From: Gammaproteobacteria bacterium
GTDB taxonomy: Bacteria > Pseudomonadota > Gammaproteobacteria > PIVX01
DNA length: 64,000 nucleotides
Reading direction: 5' to 3'
NCBI GenBank assembly: GCA_003353785.1
Contig: PIVX01000005.1
Coordinates: 59,148 to 123,147 of the forward strand
The position numbers were made by a program, and so were the translations under genes. Numbering within the stretch: the first letter of the stretch is position 1; each line of letters starts with the position of its first letter. Of this stretch, positions 27,869-37,128 are shown in pieces. The notes under the pieces were generated by a model that worked only from the letters and a program-made list of their open reading frames with translations, ran no database searches and was not told where the DNA came from.

Positions 27869-27913
27869 AGCTCAAATTGGATTTTCTGCTCTATTATAAT
27901 TTGGAGTAAAAAT

Positions 27914-28228
27914 ATGAGTAAGACTGAATGGAAAAAAAATATTTCCTCTTCCAGTATTTGGATCAGAGGATTTTTTATGATTTTATACTTTATTGTTGCC
28001 TATATTGTTAGGTTCTTGATATTAATCATATCATTATTTCAATTTGTATATACAATTTTTATAGGAAATCCTAATGAAAAATTGGTAAAATTTGGCAATG
28101 GGTTAGGATCTTATGCTTACCAGATAATACAGTTTCTTACCTTTAATACAGAGTTAAAGCCATACCCTTTTTCTGAGTGGGGAGAAATAAATTCTTCTGA
28201 GAATTATATTAGTCATGATGAAGACTAA
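27914..28228 (+). CDS. DUF4389 inner-membrane protein
   Basis: 104 residues with two membrane helices (about 18-55), then IGNPNEKLVKFGNGLGSYAYQIIQFLTFNTELKPYPF broken into the DUF4389 blocks: the GxPNE.L loop, the Y.YQI..FLTF helix and the final KPYPFSEW. The family is common in gammaproteobacteria but has no established function. It follows the MFS gene by 45 bases and overlaps the convergent rsmD by 4 bases. Confidence 0.85.
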   Translation: MSKTEWKKNISSSSIWIRGFFMILYFIVAYIVRFLILIISLFQFVYTIFIGNPNEKLVKFGNGLGSYAYQIIQFLTFNTELKPYPFSEWGEINSSENYISHDED

Positions 28229-28800
28229 TTTACTTGCATCAGTTGGTATTTAGTTTGTAAAGTATATTTTGTACGTAATTCCAACCAATTGGAGGGGAAC
28301 TTGATCACTAAATCTTTTTCTTGCTCTAAGTAAATTAAAGTTTTTGGATGTAGTAGATTTTCGTTTATTAACCATTTTATAGAACTTGCTAGTAAATTTT
28401 TGTAAAATGGTGGGTCAATGAAAATAATATCAAATTTTTCAGTAAGGATTCCTAAATTATTTGGTATACAAAGATGGATTATTTGTATAGCGTTAGTGTC
28501 AAACTTTTCAATAGTTTTTGCTAAGTGTTGGATTATTTCTTTGTTTTGTTCTATAGCGACAACTTTTTTTGCTCCTCTAGATAAAGCCTCTAATCCTAGT
28601 GCTCCAGATCCTGCAAATAAATCCAGACATATTGAATCCTTTATATATGGATTTAACCAATTAAATAGAGTTTCTCTAGTCTGATCTGAGGTAGGACGGA
28701 TAGCTAAATCTTTTGGAAAAATAATTTTTTTACCACGCCAATTACCAGATATGATGCGAAGATGCCCAGAGTTGTATTTATTTGTATGTTTTTTCTTCAT
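28225..28800 (-). CDS. rsmD: 16S rRNA (guanine966-N2)-methyltransferase
   Basis: SAM-dependent rRNA methyltransferase acting on G966 of 16S rRNA. 191 residues. The family start (HLRIISGNWRGKKI), the SAM motif LDLFAGSGALGLEALSRGA and the catalytic DPPF are present. It is divergent from ftsY across 92-101 bases, the same rsmD/ftsY pairing as in E. coli. Confidence 0.94.
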   Translation of the reverse strand: MKKKHTNKYNSGHLRIISGNWRGKKIIFPKDLAIRPTSDQTRETLFNWLNPYIKDSICLDLFAGSGALGLEALSRGAKKVVAIEQNKEIIQHLAKTIEKFDTNAIQIIHLCIPNNLGILTEKFDIIFIDPPFYKNLLASSIKWLINENLLHPKTLIYLEQEKDLVIKFPSNWLELRTKYTLQTKYQLMQVN

Positions 28801-28901
28801 AAATTACAATAAATATGGACATATTTTTGCTGAGATTAAAAAACTATCGGTATAATAGCACAAATAGGAAAGTTACTATACATACTTAAAGAGTGAATAT
28901 T

Positions 28902-29852
28902 ATGATCTTTAACTTATTCAAAGATAAGAGCTTGGTTAAAAAAGAGAGCTATCTTACTAAAATAAAAAATGGTTTAAGTAGAACTAGAGAAGTGCTCTTA
29001 CCTGGCAAGAAAGAAGTATTCAATAGTAAAGTATCTACTGAAGATATATTTTTAGACATTGAAAATAGATTGTTAGTAGCAGATGTCGGTATTGAAGTTA
29101 CAGACATGGTTATTGACAGATTGCGCAAAAATTTAAGTTCTACTGCACAACATAATTCTGAATTAGTATATTCATCTATCAAGGAAATACTAATAGATAT
29201 ATTAAGTCCTTGTGAAAAACCTTTAGAAATAGGGCAACAGGATCCATGTGTGATTTTATTTATTGGGATCAATGGAGCAGGGAAAACCACTACTATTGGA
29301 AAAATAGCTAAATTTTTACAACAGCAAGATAAAAGCTGTCTTATTGCCGCTGGCGATACTTTTCGTGCAGCTGCAGTAGAGCAAGTGACTGTTTGGGGAG
29401 AGAGAAACAATATTCCCGTTATTCAACAGCCTCAAGGTTCAGATGCAGCATCGGTTATTCATGATGCTATTACTGCAGCTAAAGCACGTAAGATCCAAGT
29501 TGTTTTAGCTGATACCGCTGGTAGATTGCATACTCAACAAAATTTGATGGATGAATTAGCTAAAATAAAGAAAGTTGTACAAAAATGTGATAGTTCTGCT
29601 CCTCATGAAATTATGTTAGTAATTGATGCTTCTATTGGACAAAATTCATTAAAGCAGGCTGAGATATTTCATCAAGAGATAGGCTTAACAGGAATAACAA
29701 TTACTAAGCTTGATGGCACAGCAAAAGGAGGGATCGTTATTAAAATAGCGCATGATCTGAAGATCCCAATCAGATATATAGGAGTTGGAGAAGGTATAGG
29801 TGATCTATATACTTTTAAAGCGCAAACTTTTGTGGATGCTTTGCTGGATTAA
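28902..29852 (+). CDS. ftsY: Signal recognition particle receptor FtsY
   Basis: SRP receptor GTPase that docks ribosome-nascent chain complexes at the membrane. 316 residues as called: short basic N-terminus, N domain, then the GTPase with G1 GINGAGKTTT, DTFRAAAVEQ, G3 DTAGRLHTQ and G4 TKLDGTAKGG. The long acidic A domain of E. coli FtsY is missing, which is common elsewhere. I chose ATG 28902 (MIFNLFKDK) with AAAGAG about 9 bases upstream over the GTG at 28893. ftsE and ftsX do not follow; transposase fossils do. Confidence 0.95.
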   Translation: MIFNLFKDKSLVKKESYLTKIKNGLSRTREVLLPGKKEVFNSKVSTEDIFLDIENRLLVADVGIEVTDMVIDRLRKNLSSTAQHNSELVYSSIKEILIDILSPCEKPLEIGQQDPCVILFIGINGAGKTTTIGKIAKFLQQQDKSCLIAAGDTFRAAAVEQVTVWGERNNIPVIQQPQGSDAASVIHDAITAAKARKIQVVLADTAGRLHTQQNLMDELAKIKKVVQKCDSSAPHEIMLVIDASIGQNSLKQAEIFHQEIGLTGITITKLDGTAKGGIVIKIAHDLKIPIRYIGVGEGIGDLYTFKAQTFVDALLD

Positions 29853-30002
29853 TTTTTGAGTTATCTAAAAATTAATGCCGATGTCTAGGTATATATTTTA
29901 ATGTGAGTTCGATATAAAATTTAAGCAAGCTATTGAGAAACAGTCTCTTTTATGAGCTGATGGGCCATAAAATTATGGATATTTGATAAAAAAAGAGATT
30001 GT

Positions 30003-30328
30003 ATGCTCAATTTAACTGCAGTATTCTGTACTGTAGCTGATTTTTGCCAAAAATTTATGCCTGAATTTGAAGAGAAATTACTCAGTTCTTTGACAAGAAA
30101 AAGAAACAACCTTACTGGATGTCTGCGTCGGAAATTATGTCAATATGTTTTCATCAATCTAGGTATAGGTATTTTAAAAGCTATTTATATTAGGTATGTA
30201 AAAAAGCTCTTAATAAATATTTTCCAAAGTTGGTTAACTATGATCGTTTTGTTGAAATGCAGCAGTCTATAATTTCACCTTTATCCTTTTTTATTGAACA
30301 AACCGTGAGTGCAATCCCGTTAATTTAG
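30003..30328 (+). pseudogene. IS982-family transposase fragment, frameshifted
   Basis: The first frame gives LTAVFCTVADFCQKF...LTRKRNN. A second frame from 30119 continues MSASEIMSICFHQSRYRYFK...VCKKALNKYFPKLVNYDRFVEMQQS to a stop at 30326-30328, with one internal stop. This is the N-terminal layout of IS982 transposases (FC.VDDFC...SEIMTI..FHQS.YR.FK). The DDE catalytic part is absent. Confidence 0.7.
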
Positions 30329-30370
30329 TGGCGGATCAAGCGAACGCTTTTCTTGAAAGCTTTATTTAAA

Positions 30371-30724
30371 GTTCTAGCCCAATTTACCAGTCAGGAATGT
30401 GATGCTTGTGGGCACAATTCACCCCGACAATCGCAAACAGCAAGAGCTATTGGTTTGGGTTGAGTGTGGATACACTAATAATGCTGATAGAAACGCAGTA
30501 ATGGTAATAAAAAAGCGAGCAATAAAAATAATACCTTAACTCTGGAACGGAGTTGTCTATTCGATGTGTTAAAAGCACTTAACTTAGATATAGGGCAAGG
30601 AGCTAAACGTACATCATCTAAGGACAAGTCTTTAGATGTTGTTGGTTGTGAGTTGTTCAAAAAAGATATGGGTAATGTCTTCTCTAAGAAGGTGATAACG
30701 CCCATTGAAGCTCGTATGCTTTAG
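30371..30724 (+). pseudogene. IS605-type TnpB (OrfB) C-terminal remnant
   Basis: FTSQECDACGH in one frame is followed, after a frameshift, by IHPDNRKQQELLVWVECG and YTNNADRNAVMVIKKRA in another. This is the CxxC...CxxC-type zinc ribbon and RuvC-III region (NADxNAA) of TnpB. The following KNNTLTLERSCLF... tail runs to about 30724. The N-terminal half and its catalytic residues are missing. Together with the IS982 piece it fills the gap between ftsY and icmT. Confidence 0.7.
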
Positions 30725-30838
30725 GTACGAGTAGTTTACAACTGCCAGAAAACCATGCTAGGAATTTATTTTTTTACTAGTCAATTATAATTAAATAAAT
30801 TTTCTAACTACTTAATGGCATAAATTTAATATGTGTCA

Positions 30839-30844
30839 TATACT
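30839..30844 (+). promoter_or_regulatory. Candidate -10 for the icmT operon
   Basis: TATACT lies 22 bases before the icmT start, and its spacing to a -35 is poor. Two TTAAT half-sites (30812-30816 and 30826-30830) sit just upstream. Their start-to-start spacing of 14 differs from the 11 of known PmrA boxes, so control by PmrA is not supported. Confidence 0.35.
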
Positions 30845-30866
30845 TTATTTATAAAGGGAGTAGTTT

Positions 30867-31127
30867 ATGACCAGTTTTAAGTCAGACACTCATTGGAGAG
30901 ATTCTGCGAGAGTTCCTAGGTTTTTTGTTGTTGATGCAAGAGCTGCTTTTCCGCTAGTTTTATTTATCCTTCACATAAGTTTATGGACATTTATTATTGC
31001 CTTAGTTTTTATGTTATTTTTTTCTACAATTGAACGCTTTGGGTTTACCGTGAAAATATTTTTTAGATGGTTAAAATCTTTTTTAGCTGGTCCTCATAAA
31101 ACATGCTCACCTTGGTGGAAAGAATAA
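30867..31127 (+). CDS. icmT: Dot/Icm protein IcmT
   Basis: 86-residue inner-membrane protein. The family start (HWRDSARVPRFFVVDARAAFP) is followed by one hydrophobic hairpin or helix region (about 28-52) and a basic tail. IcmT is needed for Dot/Icm function and, in Legionella, for egress. It opens the collinear icmT-to-icmB cluster; GGGAG precedes ATG. Confidence 0.95.
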   Translation: MTSFKSDTHWRDSARVPRFFVVDARAAFPLVLFILHISLWTFIIALVFMLFFSTIERFGFTVKIFFRWLKSFLAGPHKTCSPWWKE

Positions 31128-31129
31128 TC

Positions 31130-31468
31130 ATGTCAATAAGTGAAATTATTGTAAGAATAACTAACGACATAAACACAACTTTTATTTTAAATGACAAGCC
31201 TATAAAAAGTAAAGAAGCATTATCTGAAAAAGGATTATTGCCAGCAATAGCTCGTAGAGCAGATCAGATGCTAACACTATGTGTGGGATATGGTATTGGC
31301 ATTTCTTTTGATGAAGCAGATAATTCTATTCTAGGAGTAAAAGTTATTTTTGATAATGTTACTCCTGAATCATTAAGGATTTTATGTATCTTGGATGTGG
31401 TTATGGATATTATTGAATATAGTGAAGATAAACAGAAAGTACCCTTAGACGAATTATTATATGATTGA
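31130..31468 (+). CDS. icmS: Dot/Icm adaptor IcmS
   Basis: 112-residue acidic cytoplasmic chaperone. Partners IcmW (and LvgA in Legionella) on the DotL coupling complex to recruit effectors. The core GLLPAIARRADQMLTLCVGYG and the ending PLDELLYD match the family closely. I chose ATG 31130, two bases after the icmT stop and well spaced from GGTGGA, over an in-frame ATG at 31103 that lies inside icmT. It overlaps the next gene by 8 bases. Confidence 0.95.
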   Translation: MSISEIIVRITNDINTTFILNDKPIKSKEALSEKGLLPAIARRADQMLTLCVGYGIGISFDEADNSILGVKVIFDNVTPESLRILCILDVVMDIIEYSEDKQKVPLDELLYD

Positions 31469-32114
31469 TGAATTAAATAATCCCTTAAAAGATAATTCTG
31501 ATCTTAAAAATCAGGATCCTACTGATAAGAAGAAAGAAAAAAAGTTGGTAGATTGGGATACTGATAAGATAGAAGACAATGTTGCTGAAGATGAGAGAAA
31601 GTCAGATAGTAAAAAGACTACATCAGCTGAACTAAAGGATAGTAAACAAAGTTCTAGAAGAGATAATTCTGAGCCTAAAAATCAAGCTCAGCAGCAAGAA
31701 AAAAAGTTGGTAGATTGGGATACTGATAAGATAGAAGACAATGTTGCTGAAGATGGGAGAAAGTCAGATAGTAAAAAGACTACATCAGCTGAACTAAAGG
31801 ATAGTAAACAAAGTTTTGCCGCTTCAAATAATACTGAACAGTCAGCTCACGAAGAAGAGCACCAACAATCTGAAACAGAAGAATTCTCCTGGGATAACAA
31901 GCCTAGCACTTTCCAGGATGAGGATCAGGTTTATATGAACTTAAAACAAGAATTATTCTATATACGCAAGTCTTGTAGTGTCATGTTAGAGAAGAATATT
32001 GCAAGTGAGGATATGCAAAAAGCAATTGATGTTTTAGATTCTTTAGTGAATTGTATAGATTCTCCATTGCCTGAATTAGATGACAAAGATGGTGAAGACG
32101 GTGAATTGTTATGA
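31461..32114 (+). CDS. FIR-type protein at the IcmR position (functional IcmR replacement candidate)
   Basis: 217 residues, no recognisable sequence family. It occupies the slot between icmS and icmQ that in all Dot/Icm systems holds IcmR or a FIR protein, a fast-evolving chaperone that binds IcmQ and controls its membrane insertion. Residues 1 to about 150 are hydrophilic, Lys/Asp/Glu/Ser-rich and contain a duplicated unit (KLVDWDTDKIEDNVAED...). Residues about 155-205 form the only folded-looking segment, an amphipathic helical stretch (YMNLKQELFYIRKSCSVML...MQKAIDVLDSLVNCI), the type of region by which FIR proteins bind IcmQ. Start and stop overlap icmS and icmQ, so expression is coupled. 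It is much longer than Legionella IcmR (about 120). Confidence 0.75.
   Translation: MIDELNNPLKDNSDLKNQDPTDKKKEKKLVDWDTDKIEDNVAEDERKSDSKKTTSAELKDSKQSSRRDNSEPKNQAQQQEKKLVDWDTDKIEDNVAEDGRKSDSKKTTSAELKDSKQSFAASNNTEQSAHEEEHQQSETEEFSWDNKPSTFQDEDQVYMNLKQELFYIRKSCSVMLEKNIASEDMQKAIDVLDSLVNCIDSPLPELDDKDGEDGELL
31536..31815 (+). repeat. 118-base in-frame duplication inside the FIR gene
   Basis: 31536-31653 and 31698-31815 are identical but for one base (GAG to GGG, Glu to Gly). The offset is 162 bases (54 codons), so the frame is kept. The near-identity indicates a recent duplication or ongoing homogenisation. Confidence 0.97.
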
Positions 32115-32698
32115 GTAACCTGAAACTAGAGAGAAGATTTTTGGGACATACGAATATTATTAGTGAATTTGATAAAGCTATTGACAGTAATATTTGGGAT
32201 AAAAATTCTTTACTTAAAAAACATAAGAAAAAATTACAATTACTTAAGGATAAATTTGTCAGTGAAATTGATATAGATAACTATATGAAAAAAGAAAAAA
32301 ATTTAAGCAATAAAAAACCAAAAAATAGAACTGGCCAATTAAAAATATTTATTTCTTTGTATAATCCTGAGGATGATAATCTAGAGAAATGGTTTCTTGT
32401 TATTCAAGGAGTTATTAATAGTGTTATAACTAGGCCAGTGTATAGGGTGGAGGATGACATAAAATCTGTAATAAACTCTGGAGATGAGAGTGCTCACGAA
32501 GGATATATTGTTGTGTATGTTAATAATAGTGATCTAATAAATGCCCAAGATACAAATGTTCCTCATGATGATTTAGGTAACGAACTATCCGTATTACGTG
32601 ATAATTGTATTAAGAAAGATAATATTATTGCCTTTGTACATAATGCACAAAGCTATGCGCTTAAAGAAAAGAAACTTATTCCTGCTAAGATGCTTTAA
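32111..32698 (+). CDS. icmQ: Dot/Icm protein IcmQ
   Basis: 195 residues (Legionella 191). The N-terminal helical part (about 1-60), which inserts in membranes and binds IcmR/FIR, is followed by a basic linker and a C-terminal domain that in Legionella IcmQ is an NAD+-binding ADP-ribosyltransferase-like fold. Family blocks are visible: KIFISLYNP, ITRPVYRVEDDIKSVI, GYIVVYVNNSDL, IAFVHNAQSYALK. It overlaps the FIR gene by 4 bases (ATGA). Confidence 0.93.
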   Translation: MSNLKLERRFLGHTNIISEFDKAIDSNIWDKNSLLKKHKKKLQLLKDKFVSEIDIDNYMKKEKNLSNKKPKNRTGQLKIFISLYNPEDDNLEKWFLVIQGVINSVITRPVYRVEDDIKSVINSGDESAHEGYIVVYVNNSDLINAQDTNVPHDDLGNELSVLRDNCIKKDNIIAFVHNAQSYALKEKKLIPAKML

Positions 32699-32799
32699 AA
32701 ACACACATATAATGTTGGTTGTTATATTAGCTGGTAAAGATCGCTGAAATTTAGTCTATACTTTAATCAATAATATTTTGCATTATTTTTATATAGGGT

Positions 32800-33903
32800 A
32801 TGGTTGCTCAACAACAACAACAGTCTGACTCATCATATGATTTAGCTTATATAGCTGTATTTTTATTTGCTGTTGGATATGGTACTTGGTATTTTTTCCA
32901 TGAACAAATTGTATTTTATGTATTTAAACTAAAATTATTTGAAGCCCATTTAGTTGATCTTGTTACCGATGACTTAGATTATGACATGGTGTTGTTGGAA
33001 TCTTTAGAACCTTCTTCTGTTACTATAGAAGGGCTATTGCAGTTATCAAGAGAAGTTGGTTCCTATTTTAGGTACCCAGTGATAGTTGTTTTAATATTAT
33101 TAGCTAAAATCTTATATTCGAAAAGTGCTGCAAGCAAATTCAAAAATAAATATTCGATGATGAGCTTAGCAGCTGAAGAGACAGTTAACTGGCCTCAAAT
33201 AACTCCTGTTGTTAAATTAGATCTTGTAAATCAACCAATTATGGAAGGGCCGTGGTCTATGTCTCTTACTCCAATGGAGTTTGCTAAAGAGCGTAAGATA
33301 ATAAACGTTACTATGCCAGAAAAAACTATAGGTAGAAAGATAAAGCATCCAGAAGTAGAACTTATTCGTAATAAAGCAAGAGAAATTTTTGTTAAGCAAT
33401 TAGGGGAATTATGGACTGATGTAGGCGATATTCCACCTTATGCTAGAGCTTTATTTGGTATTTTTGCTGCTAGGACAAATAGAAGTAGGGAAGATGCTGC
33501 CCAGATGATGAAGCAGCTAGCAATATCATCTGGTACAAGGAAAATGAATTATTCAGGAGTTGATAAGTTAATAAATAAATATATTGATTCAAAATTGGTT
33601 CAGAGAGTTCTATCTAAACATGCATATTACCTTACTGTAATGGCATCTATGTTAGTTGCAGCAAGAGAAGATGGTGTTGTTGCATCTGCAGATTATTTAT
33701 GGTTAAAGCCAATTGATCGCAGGCTTTGGTATCTTATAAATTCTATTGGCAGACAAACACCTTTTGTTGAGGTTGCAGGGCCTTTTGCACATTGGATTGC
33801 TGAAAGAACTTACAATAATAAAATAAGAACACCAATGGTAGATACTGCTGTTGATGCTTTAGATTTTGCTTTATCAGAAATAGCCTATACAGAGGATGAT
33901 TAA
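32800..33903 (+). CDS. dotM: Dot/Icm coupling complex protein DotM
   Basis: Also IcmP. 367-residue inner-membrane protein with membrane helices at about 14-30 and 85-105 and a cytoplasmic C-terminal domain that in Legionella binds acidic (E-block) effector signals. Conserved segments include WSMSLTPMEFAKER, PPYARALFGIFAART and LKPIDRRLWYLINSIGRQ. The dotM stop and dotL start are two bases apart. A fresh promoter in the 101-base gap before it is possible but not convincing. Confidence 0.95.
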   Translation: MVAQQQQQSDSSYDLAYIAVFLFAVGYGTWYFFHEQIVFYVFKLKLFEAHLVDLVTDDLDYDMVLLESLEPSSVTIEGLLQLSREVGSYFRYPVIVVLILLAKILYSKSAASKFKNKYSMMSLAAEETVNWPQITPVVKLDLVNQPIMEGPWSMSLTPMEFAKERKIINVTMPEKTIGRKIKHPEVELIRNKAREIFVKQLGELWTDVGDIPPYARALFGIFAARTNRSREDAAQMMKQLAISSGTRKMNYSGVDKLINKYIDSKLVQRVLSKHAYYLTVMASMLVAAREDGVVASADYLWLKPIDRRLWYLINSIGRQTPFVEVAGPFAHWIAERTYNNKIRTPMVDTAVDALDFALSEIAYTEDD

Positions 33904-33905
33904 AG

Positions 33906-36230
33906 ATGCGTGGTATTGATAAAAGCCAGGAGGTAGATGCTGAACATTTATTGCGAGATACCCGTACTTTAGGTCAGCGCATTGCTGATTTCTATAAAAA
34001 TCCTATCAATGTAGTTTATATGCAGATTCCTTTAATAGGGATATGTTTTATTTATCCAACAACAGTAGATATCGTTTTGATTCTAGGGGTAGTAATGTTC
34101 ATTTATGCTAGCCACAAGAAAGAAGGCTTGCCTGTTAGATTGCCTCTTAGAGCTAAAATGCCTGATCCAAATGATCTAAACCCTGGAACACATAAGCCTA
34201 TGTTCGGCTCTGGAATTGCTTTTTTTGCTAATGATCGTAAAACTCAAGAAGAAGTTTGGTTTAAAAATGATGACATGAGAACACATGTGTTGATATTTGG
34301 GTCAACAGGTAGTGGTAAAACAGAAGCATTAGCTTCAATTGGTTTTAATGCATTAATTCATGCTAGTGGATTTATTTATGTTGATGGCAAAGGAGATAAT
34401 TCACTTTTCGCTAAATTATTTTCTATGGCACGAGCTATGGGAAGAGAAGACGATGTTTTATTGATAAATTTCATGACTGGAGCTAGGGATATAATTGGTG
34501 CACAGGAAAGAAGGCTATCTAATACAATGAATCCATTTTGTACTGGTTCTTCAAGTATGTTGTCACAGCTTGTAGTAAGCCTGATGTCAGGAGGAAGTGG
34601 TGGTGGCGATGGTGATATGTGGAAGGGTAGAGCTATCTCTTTTGTTGAAGCATTAATGAAAATCTTAGTATACATGAGAGATCAAGGGGCTATCTTGTTA
34701 GATGCCAATACGATCCGTAATTATTTTTCTCTAGAAAAATTAGAAGTTATTGTTATTGATAAAATGTTTGTAAGAGATGAACAAGAACCTGTTCCTATAG
34801 ATGATGTCCCAAGTATTATTCTTGAGCCTTTAAAGAATTATGTTTTGAATTTACCAGGATATAATAAAGATAAAAAGGGTAAGCAGGTATCACAGGTTTT
34901 AGAACAGCATGGTTTTATAACTATGCAGTTAACTAGAACTTTTTCGTCTCTTGCTGATACTTACGGACATATCATCAGAACTAATCTCGCTGAAGTGGAT
35001 TTTAAAGATGTTGTTTTGAATAGAAGAATTCTAGTTGTTTTATTACCAGCTTTAGAGAAGTCTCCAGATGAGTTATCTAATTTAGGTAAAATTATTATCG
35101 CATCGTTGAAGGCAATGATGGCTGCTGGATTAGGAGATGAGGTTGAAGGTAGTTATCAGGATGTCATTGAGCGTAAACCTACTAATTCTCCTTCTCCTTT
35201 TTTGTGTATTTTAGATGAATATGGGTATTATGCAGTAGAGGGTTTTGCTGTTGTTCCAGCTCAGGCCAGATCTCTTGGATTTTCTGCGATATTTGCTGGG
35301 CAAGATCTTCCAGCTTTCCAAAAAGCTTCTAAGGAAGAAGCAGCCTCAATCGGTGCTAATACTAATATTAAAATATGTATGAAACTAGAAGATCCAATGG
35401 AAACATGGGATTTCTTTAATAAGACTGCTGGAGAAAGTTATGTAACGAAAGTAGATTCCTTTCAGACAAAGGATGGAGGGATCTCAAATACTTATATGGA
35501 TGCAAAAAGTGCTTCTTTTGAGAAAAGAGCTAGAATAGATTTGCTAGATTTAAAAGAGCAGACTGAAGGTCAGGCACATATATTTTTTAAATCTAAGATC
35601 ATTCGCGTAAGTATGTTTTATGCAAATCCTAAGCCTGTTAAGCAATTAAGGGTAAATCAGTTTTTGCGTATTGAGCCTCCAGAAGATAGTCTACTTTTAG
35701 CTATGTATGATCAGACTGTCAAATTCAAAGATATTTTAGCAACAGATGATTTTTCATTAGAACATGTAAATTCACCTGAGATGGAAGTAATATTTAAAAC
35801 ATATGATGAACAATATAGTGGTTCTCTAATTGAACAAGGAGTAGATGTTTTACTGGCATTTCATAATGGGTTAGAAGAAATAAATGTTTCAATGGCTACA
35901 GAAGTAGAGGAAAAAGAACAAGAAGGTATAGTCTCGTTGTTTTCATCTCTTAAAATAGAGCATAAATTTCTTGAAGATATGGGAGTTGAAAATATTGAAG
36001 AATTTAGTTTGCCGTTTATTAATAGATTATATATGAGGAAAAGTATTCGTTTATTAGAGCGGATGTCGGGACGGGATTTAAATGCTGCCAAGAAGATGGC
36101 TCAGGAAGTTACTGAAGATTTTGGAAGAATAGTTAATTATCCATCATCCGGAGATCCAGAGTTAAGAGGTGAAGATTTTAATATCTCTATTAAAAACGTA
36201 ATAGATAGAGTATCAGAATCTTCTTTATAG
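33906..36230 (+). CDS. dotL: Dot/Icm type IV coupling ATPase DotL
   Basis: Also IcmO. VirD4-class coupling ATPase that receives substrates and feeds them to the channel. 774 residues: two N-terminal membrane helices (about 37-75), Walker A GSTGSGKTE at about 132-140, Walker B in LCILDEYGYY near 433-438, and GQDLPAFQKAS. A long C-terminal extension follows (from about 590), the platform for DotN, IcmS, IcmW and LvgA in Legionella. Length matches Legionella DotL (783). Confidence 0.97.
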   Translation: MRGIDKSQEVDAEHLLRDTRTLGQRIADFYKNPINVVYMQIPLIGICFIYPTTVDIVLILGVVMFIYASHKKEGLPVRLPLRAKMPDPNDLNPGTHKPMFGSGIAFFANDRKTQEEVWFKNDDMRTHVLIFGSTGSGKTEALASIGFNALIHASGFIYVDGKGDNSLFAKLFSMARAMGREDDVLLINFMTGARDIIGAQERRLSNTMNPFCTGSSSMLSQLVVSLMSGGSGGGDGDMWKGRAISFVEALMKILVYMRDQGAILLDANTIRNYFSLEKLEVIVIDKMFVRDEQEPVPIDDVPSIILEPLKNYVLNLPGYNKDKKGKQVSQVLEQHGFITMQLTRTFSSLADTYGHIIRTNLAEVDFKDVVLNRRILVVLLPALEKSPDELSNLGKIIIASLKAMMAAGLGDEVEGSYQDVIERKPTNSPSPFLCILDEYGYYAVEGFAVVPAQARSLGFSAIFAGQDLPAFQKASKEEAASIGANTNIKICMKLEDPMETWDFFNKTAGESYVTKVDSFQTKDGGISNTYMDAKSASFEKRARIDLLDLKEQTEGQAHIFFKSKIIRVSMFYANPKPVKQLRVNQFLRIEPPEDSLLLAMYDQTVKFKDILATDDFSLEHVNSPEMEVIFKTYDEQYSGSLIEQGVDVLLAFHNGLEEINVSMATEVEEKEQEGIVSLFSSLKIEHKFLEDMGVENIEEFSLPFINRLYMRKSIRLLERMSGRDLNAAKKMAQEVTEDFGRIVNYPSSGDPELRGEDFNISIKNVIDRVSESSL

Positions 36231-36400
36231 AATATGAATGCTAATTTAGCAAGCAAACTCTATATTTATTATTGATAATATATTTGAAAAATAAATGTTT
36301 GTCGTTTACTAAATCGTGCTTATTTTTTATACTCTTATTTTAATATTCCAGTTCCAAATACCTATTCTGTAGGATCCAATGTTTATTGAAGTTTGCTAAT

Positions 36401-36428
36401 TTGACAATTGTTATTAATGTTCTAACAT
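36401..36428 (+). promoter_or_regulatory. Candidate sigma-70 promoter for icmN
   Basis: TTGACA (36401-36406) and TAACAT (36423-36428) are separated by 16 bases and lie about 48 bases before icmN. The 245-base gap after dotL is the largest inside the cluster, consistent with a separate transcript for icmN and downstream genes. Confidence 0.45.
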
Positions 36429-36475
36429 GATAATAGACCACCTATTATAGTTTATAGGAAAAGGATCTCATTACA

Positions 36476-37123
36476 ATGCAGAAAAATGTATTTATAATTT
36501 CCTATTTTATATTATTAATTACTGGATGTTCTAGTACGGCAAATAAACCGTATGTTGATACTGCAGTTCAGCAGTCTGTAGTTGGATTAGGTACCGGTAT
36601 AGCATTTACTGCAACTGGGGTGGGGATAGCACCTGCGATATTGATTGGCGCCTTATTTGGTCCAGTTGTTGGTCACAATATCCAGAGTAATGAATCGCAA
36701 TATTTGCAAATGGTAGATAAGTTAAATAGTTATCATGTTCAAATTATGCAAGAAGGTGATGAGATAAAATTTGTGTTGGTAGCGAATAAGTTTTTTTATA
36801 GAGGTAGTCCAAATTTGATTGAAAAGCAAAAGGAAATATTCTCTCTTTTAACTGAGCTAATTAATAAATTACCATCGACTGTTATTCGTGTTGCTGGTTA
36901 TTCAGATAATCTTGGTTCTAAAGAACGTAATATAGCACTTGCTGGTGCTAGAGCAAAAGAGGTAGTTAAAAATTTGAGGAATCTAGATACACGACTAATT
37001 TGGGCAGAGAATGGAGGAGAATTGCTTCCAGTAGAGAACGATAAAGAAATGCCACTGTTTGAGAATCATTCTAATAGAGTTGAGATAGTTTTAGAGCCAG
37101 TTGAGCATTTAGGAATAGGTTAG
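36476..37123 (+). CDS. dotK: Dot/Icm lipoprotein DotK with OmpA-like domain
   Basis: Also IcmN. 215 residues: signal peptide with lipobox LITGC (about 15-19), a glycine-rich hydrophobic stretch, then an OmpA/MotB-type peptidoglycan-binding domain. The signature TVIRVAGYSDNLGSKERNIALAGARAKEV is visible in part near 140-165. DotK sits at the periphery of the outer-membrane complex in Legionella. It ends 5 bases before icmM. Confidence 0.92.
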   Translation: MQKNVFIISYFILLITGCSSTANKPYVDTAVQQSVVGLGTGIAFTATGVGIAPAILIGALFGPVVGHNIQSNESQYLQMVDKLNSYHVQIMQEGDEIKFVLVANKFFYRGSPNLIEKQKEIFSLLTELINKLPSTVIRVAGYSDNLGSKERNIALAGARAKEVVKNLRNLDTRLIWAENGGELLPVENDKEMPLFENHSNRVEIVLEPVEHLGIG

Positions 37124-37128
37124 AGGTT

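Noticed and set aside
30811..30832. PmrA-type box upstream of icmT
   Set aside because: Two TTAAT half-sites are present, but their spacing is 14 rather than 11 bases. In AT-rich DNA such pairs occur by chance.
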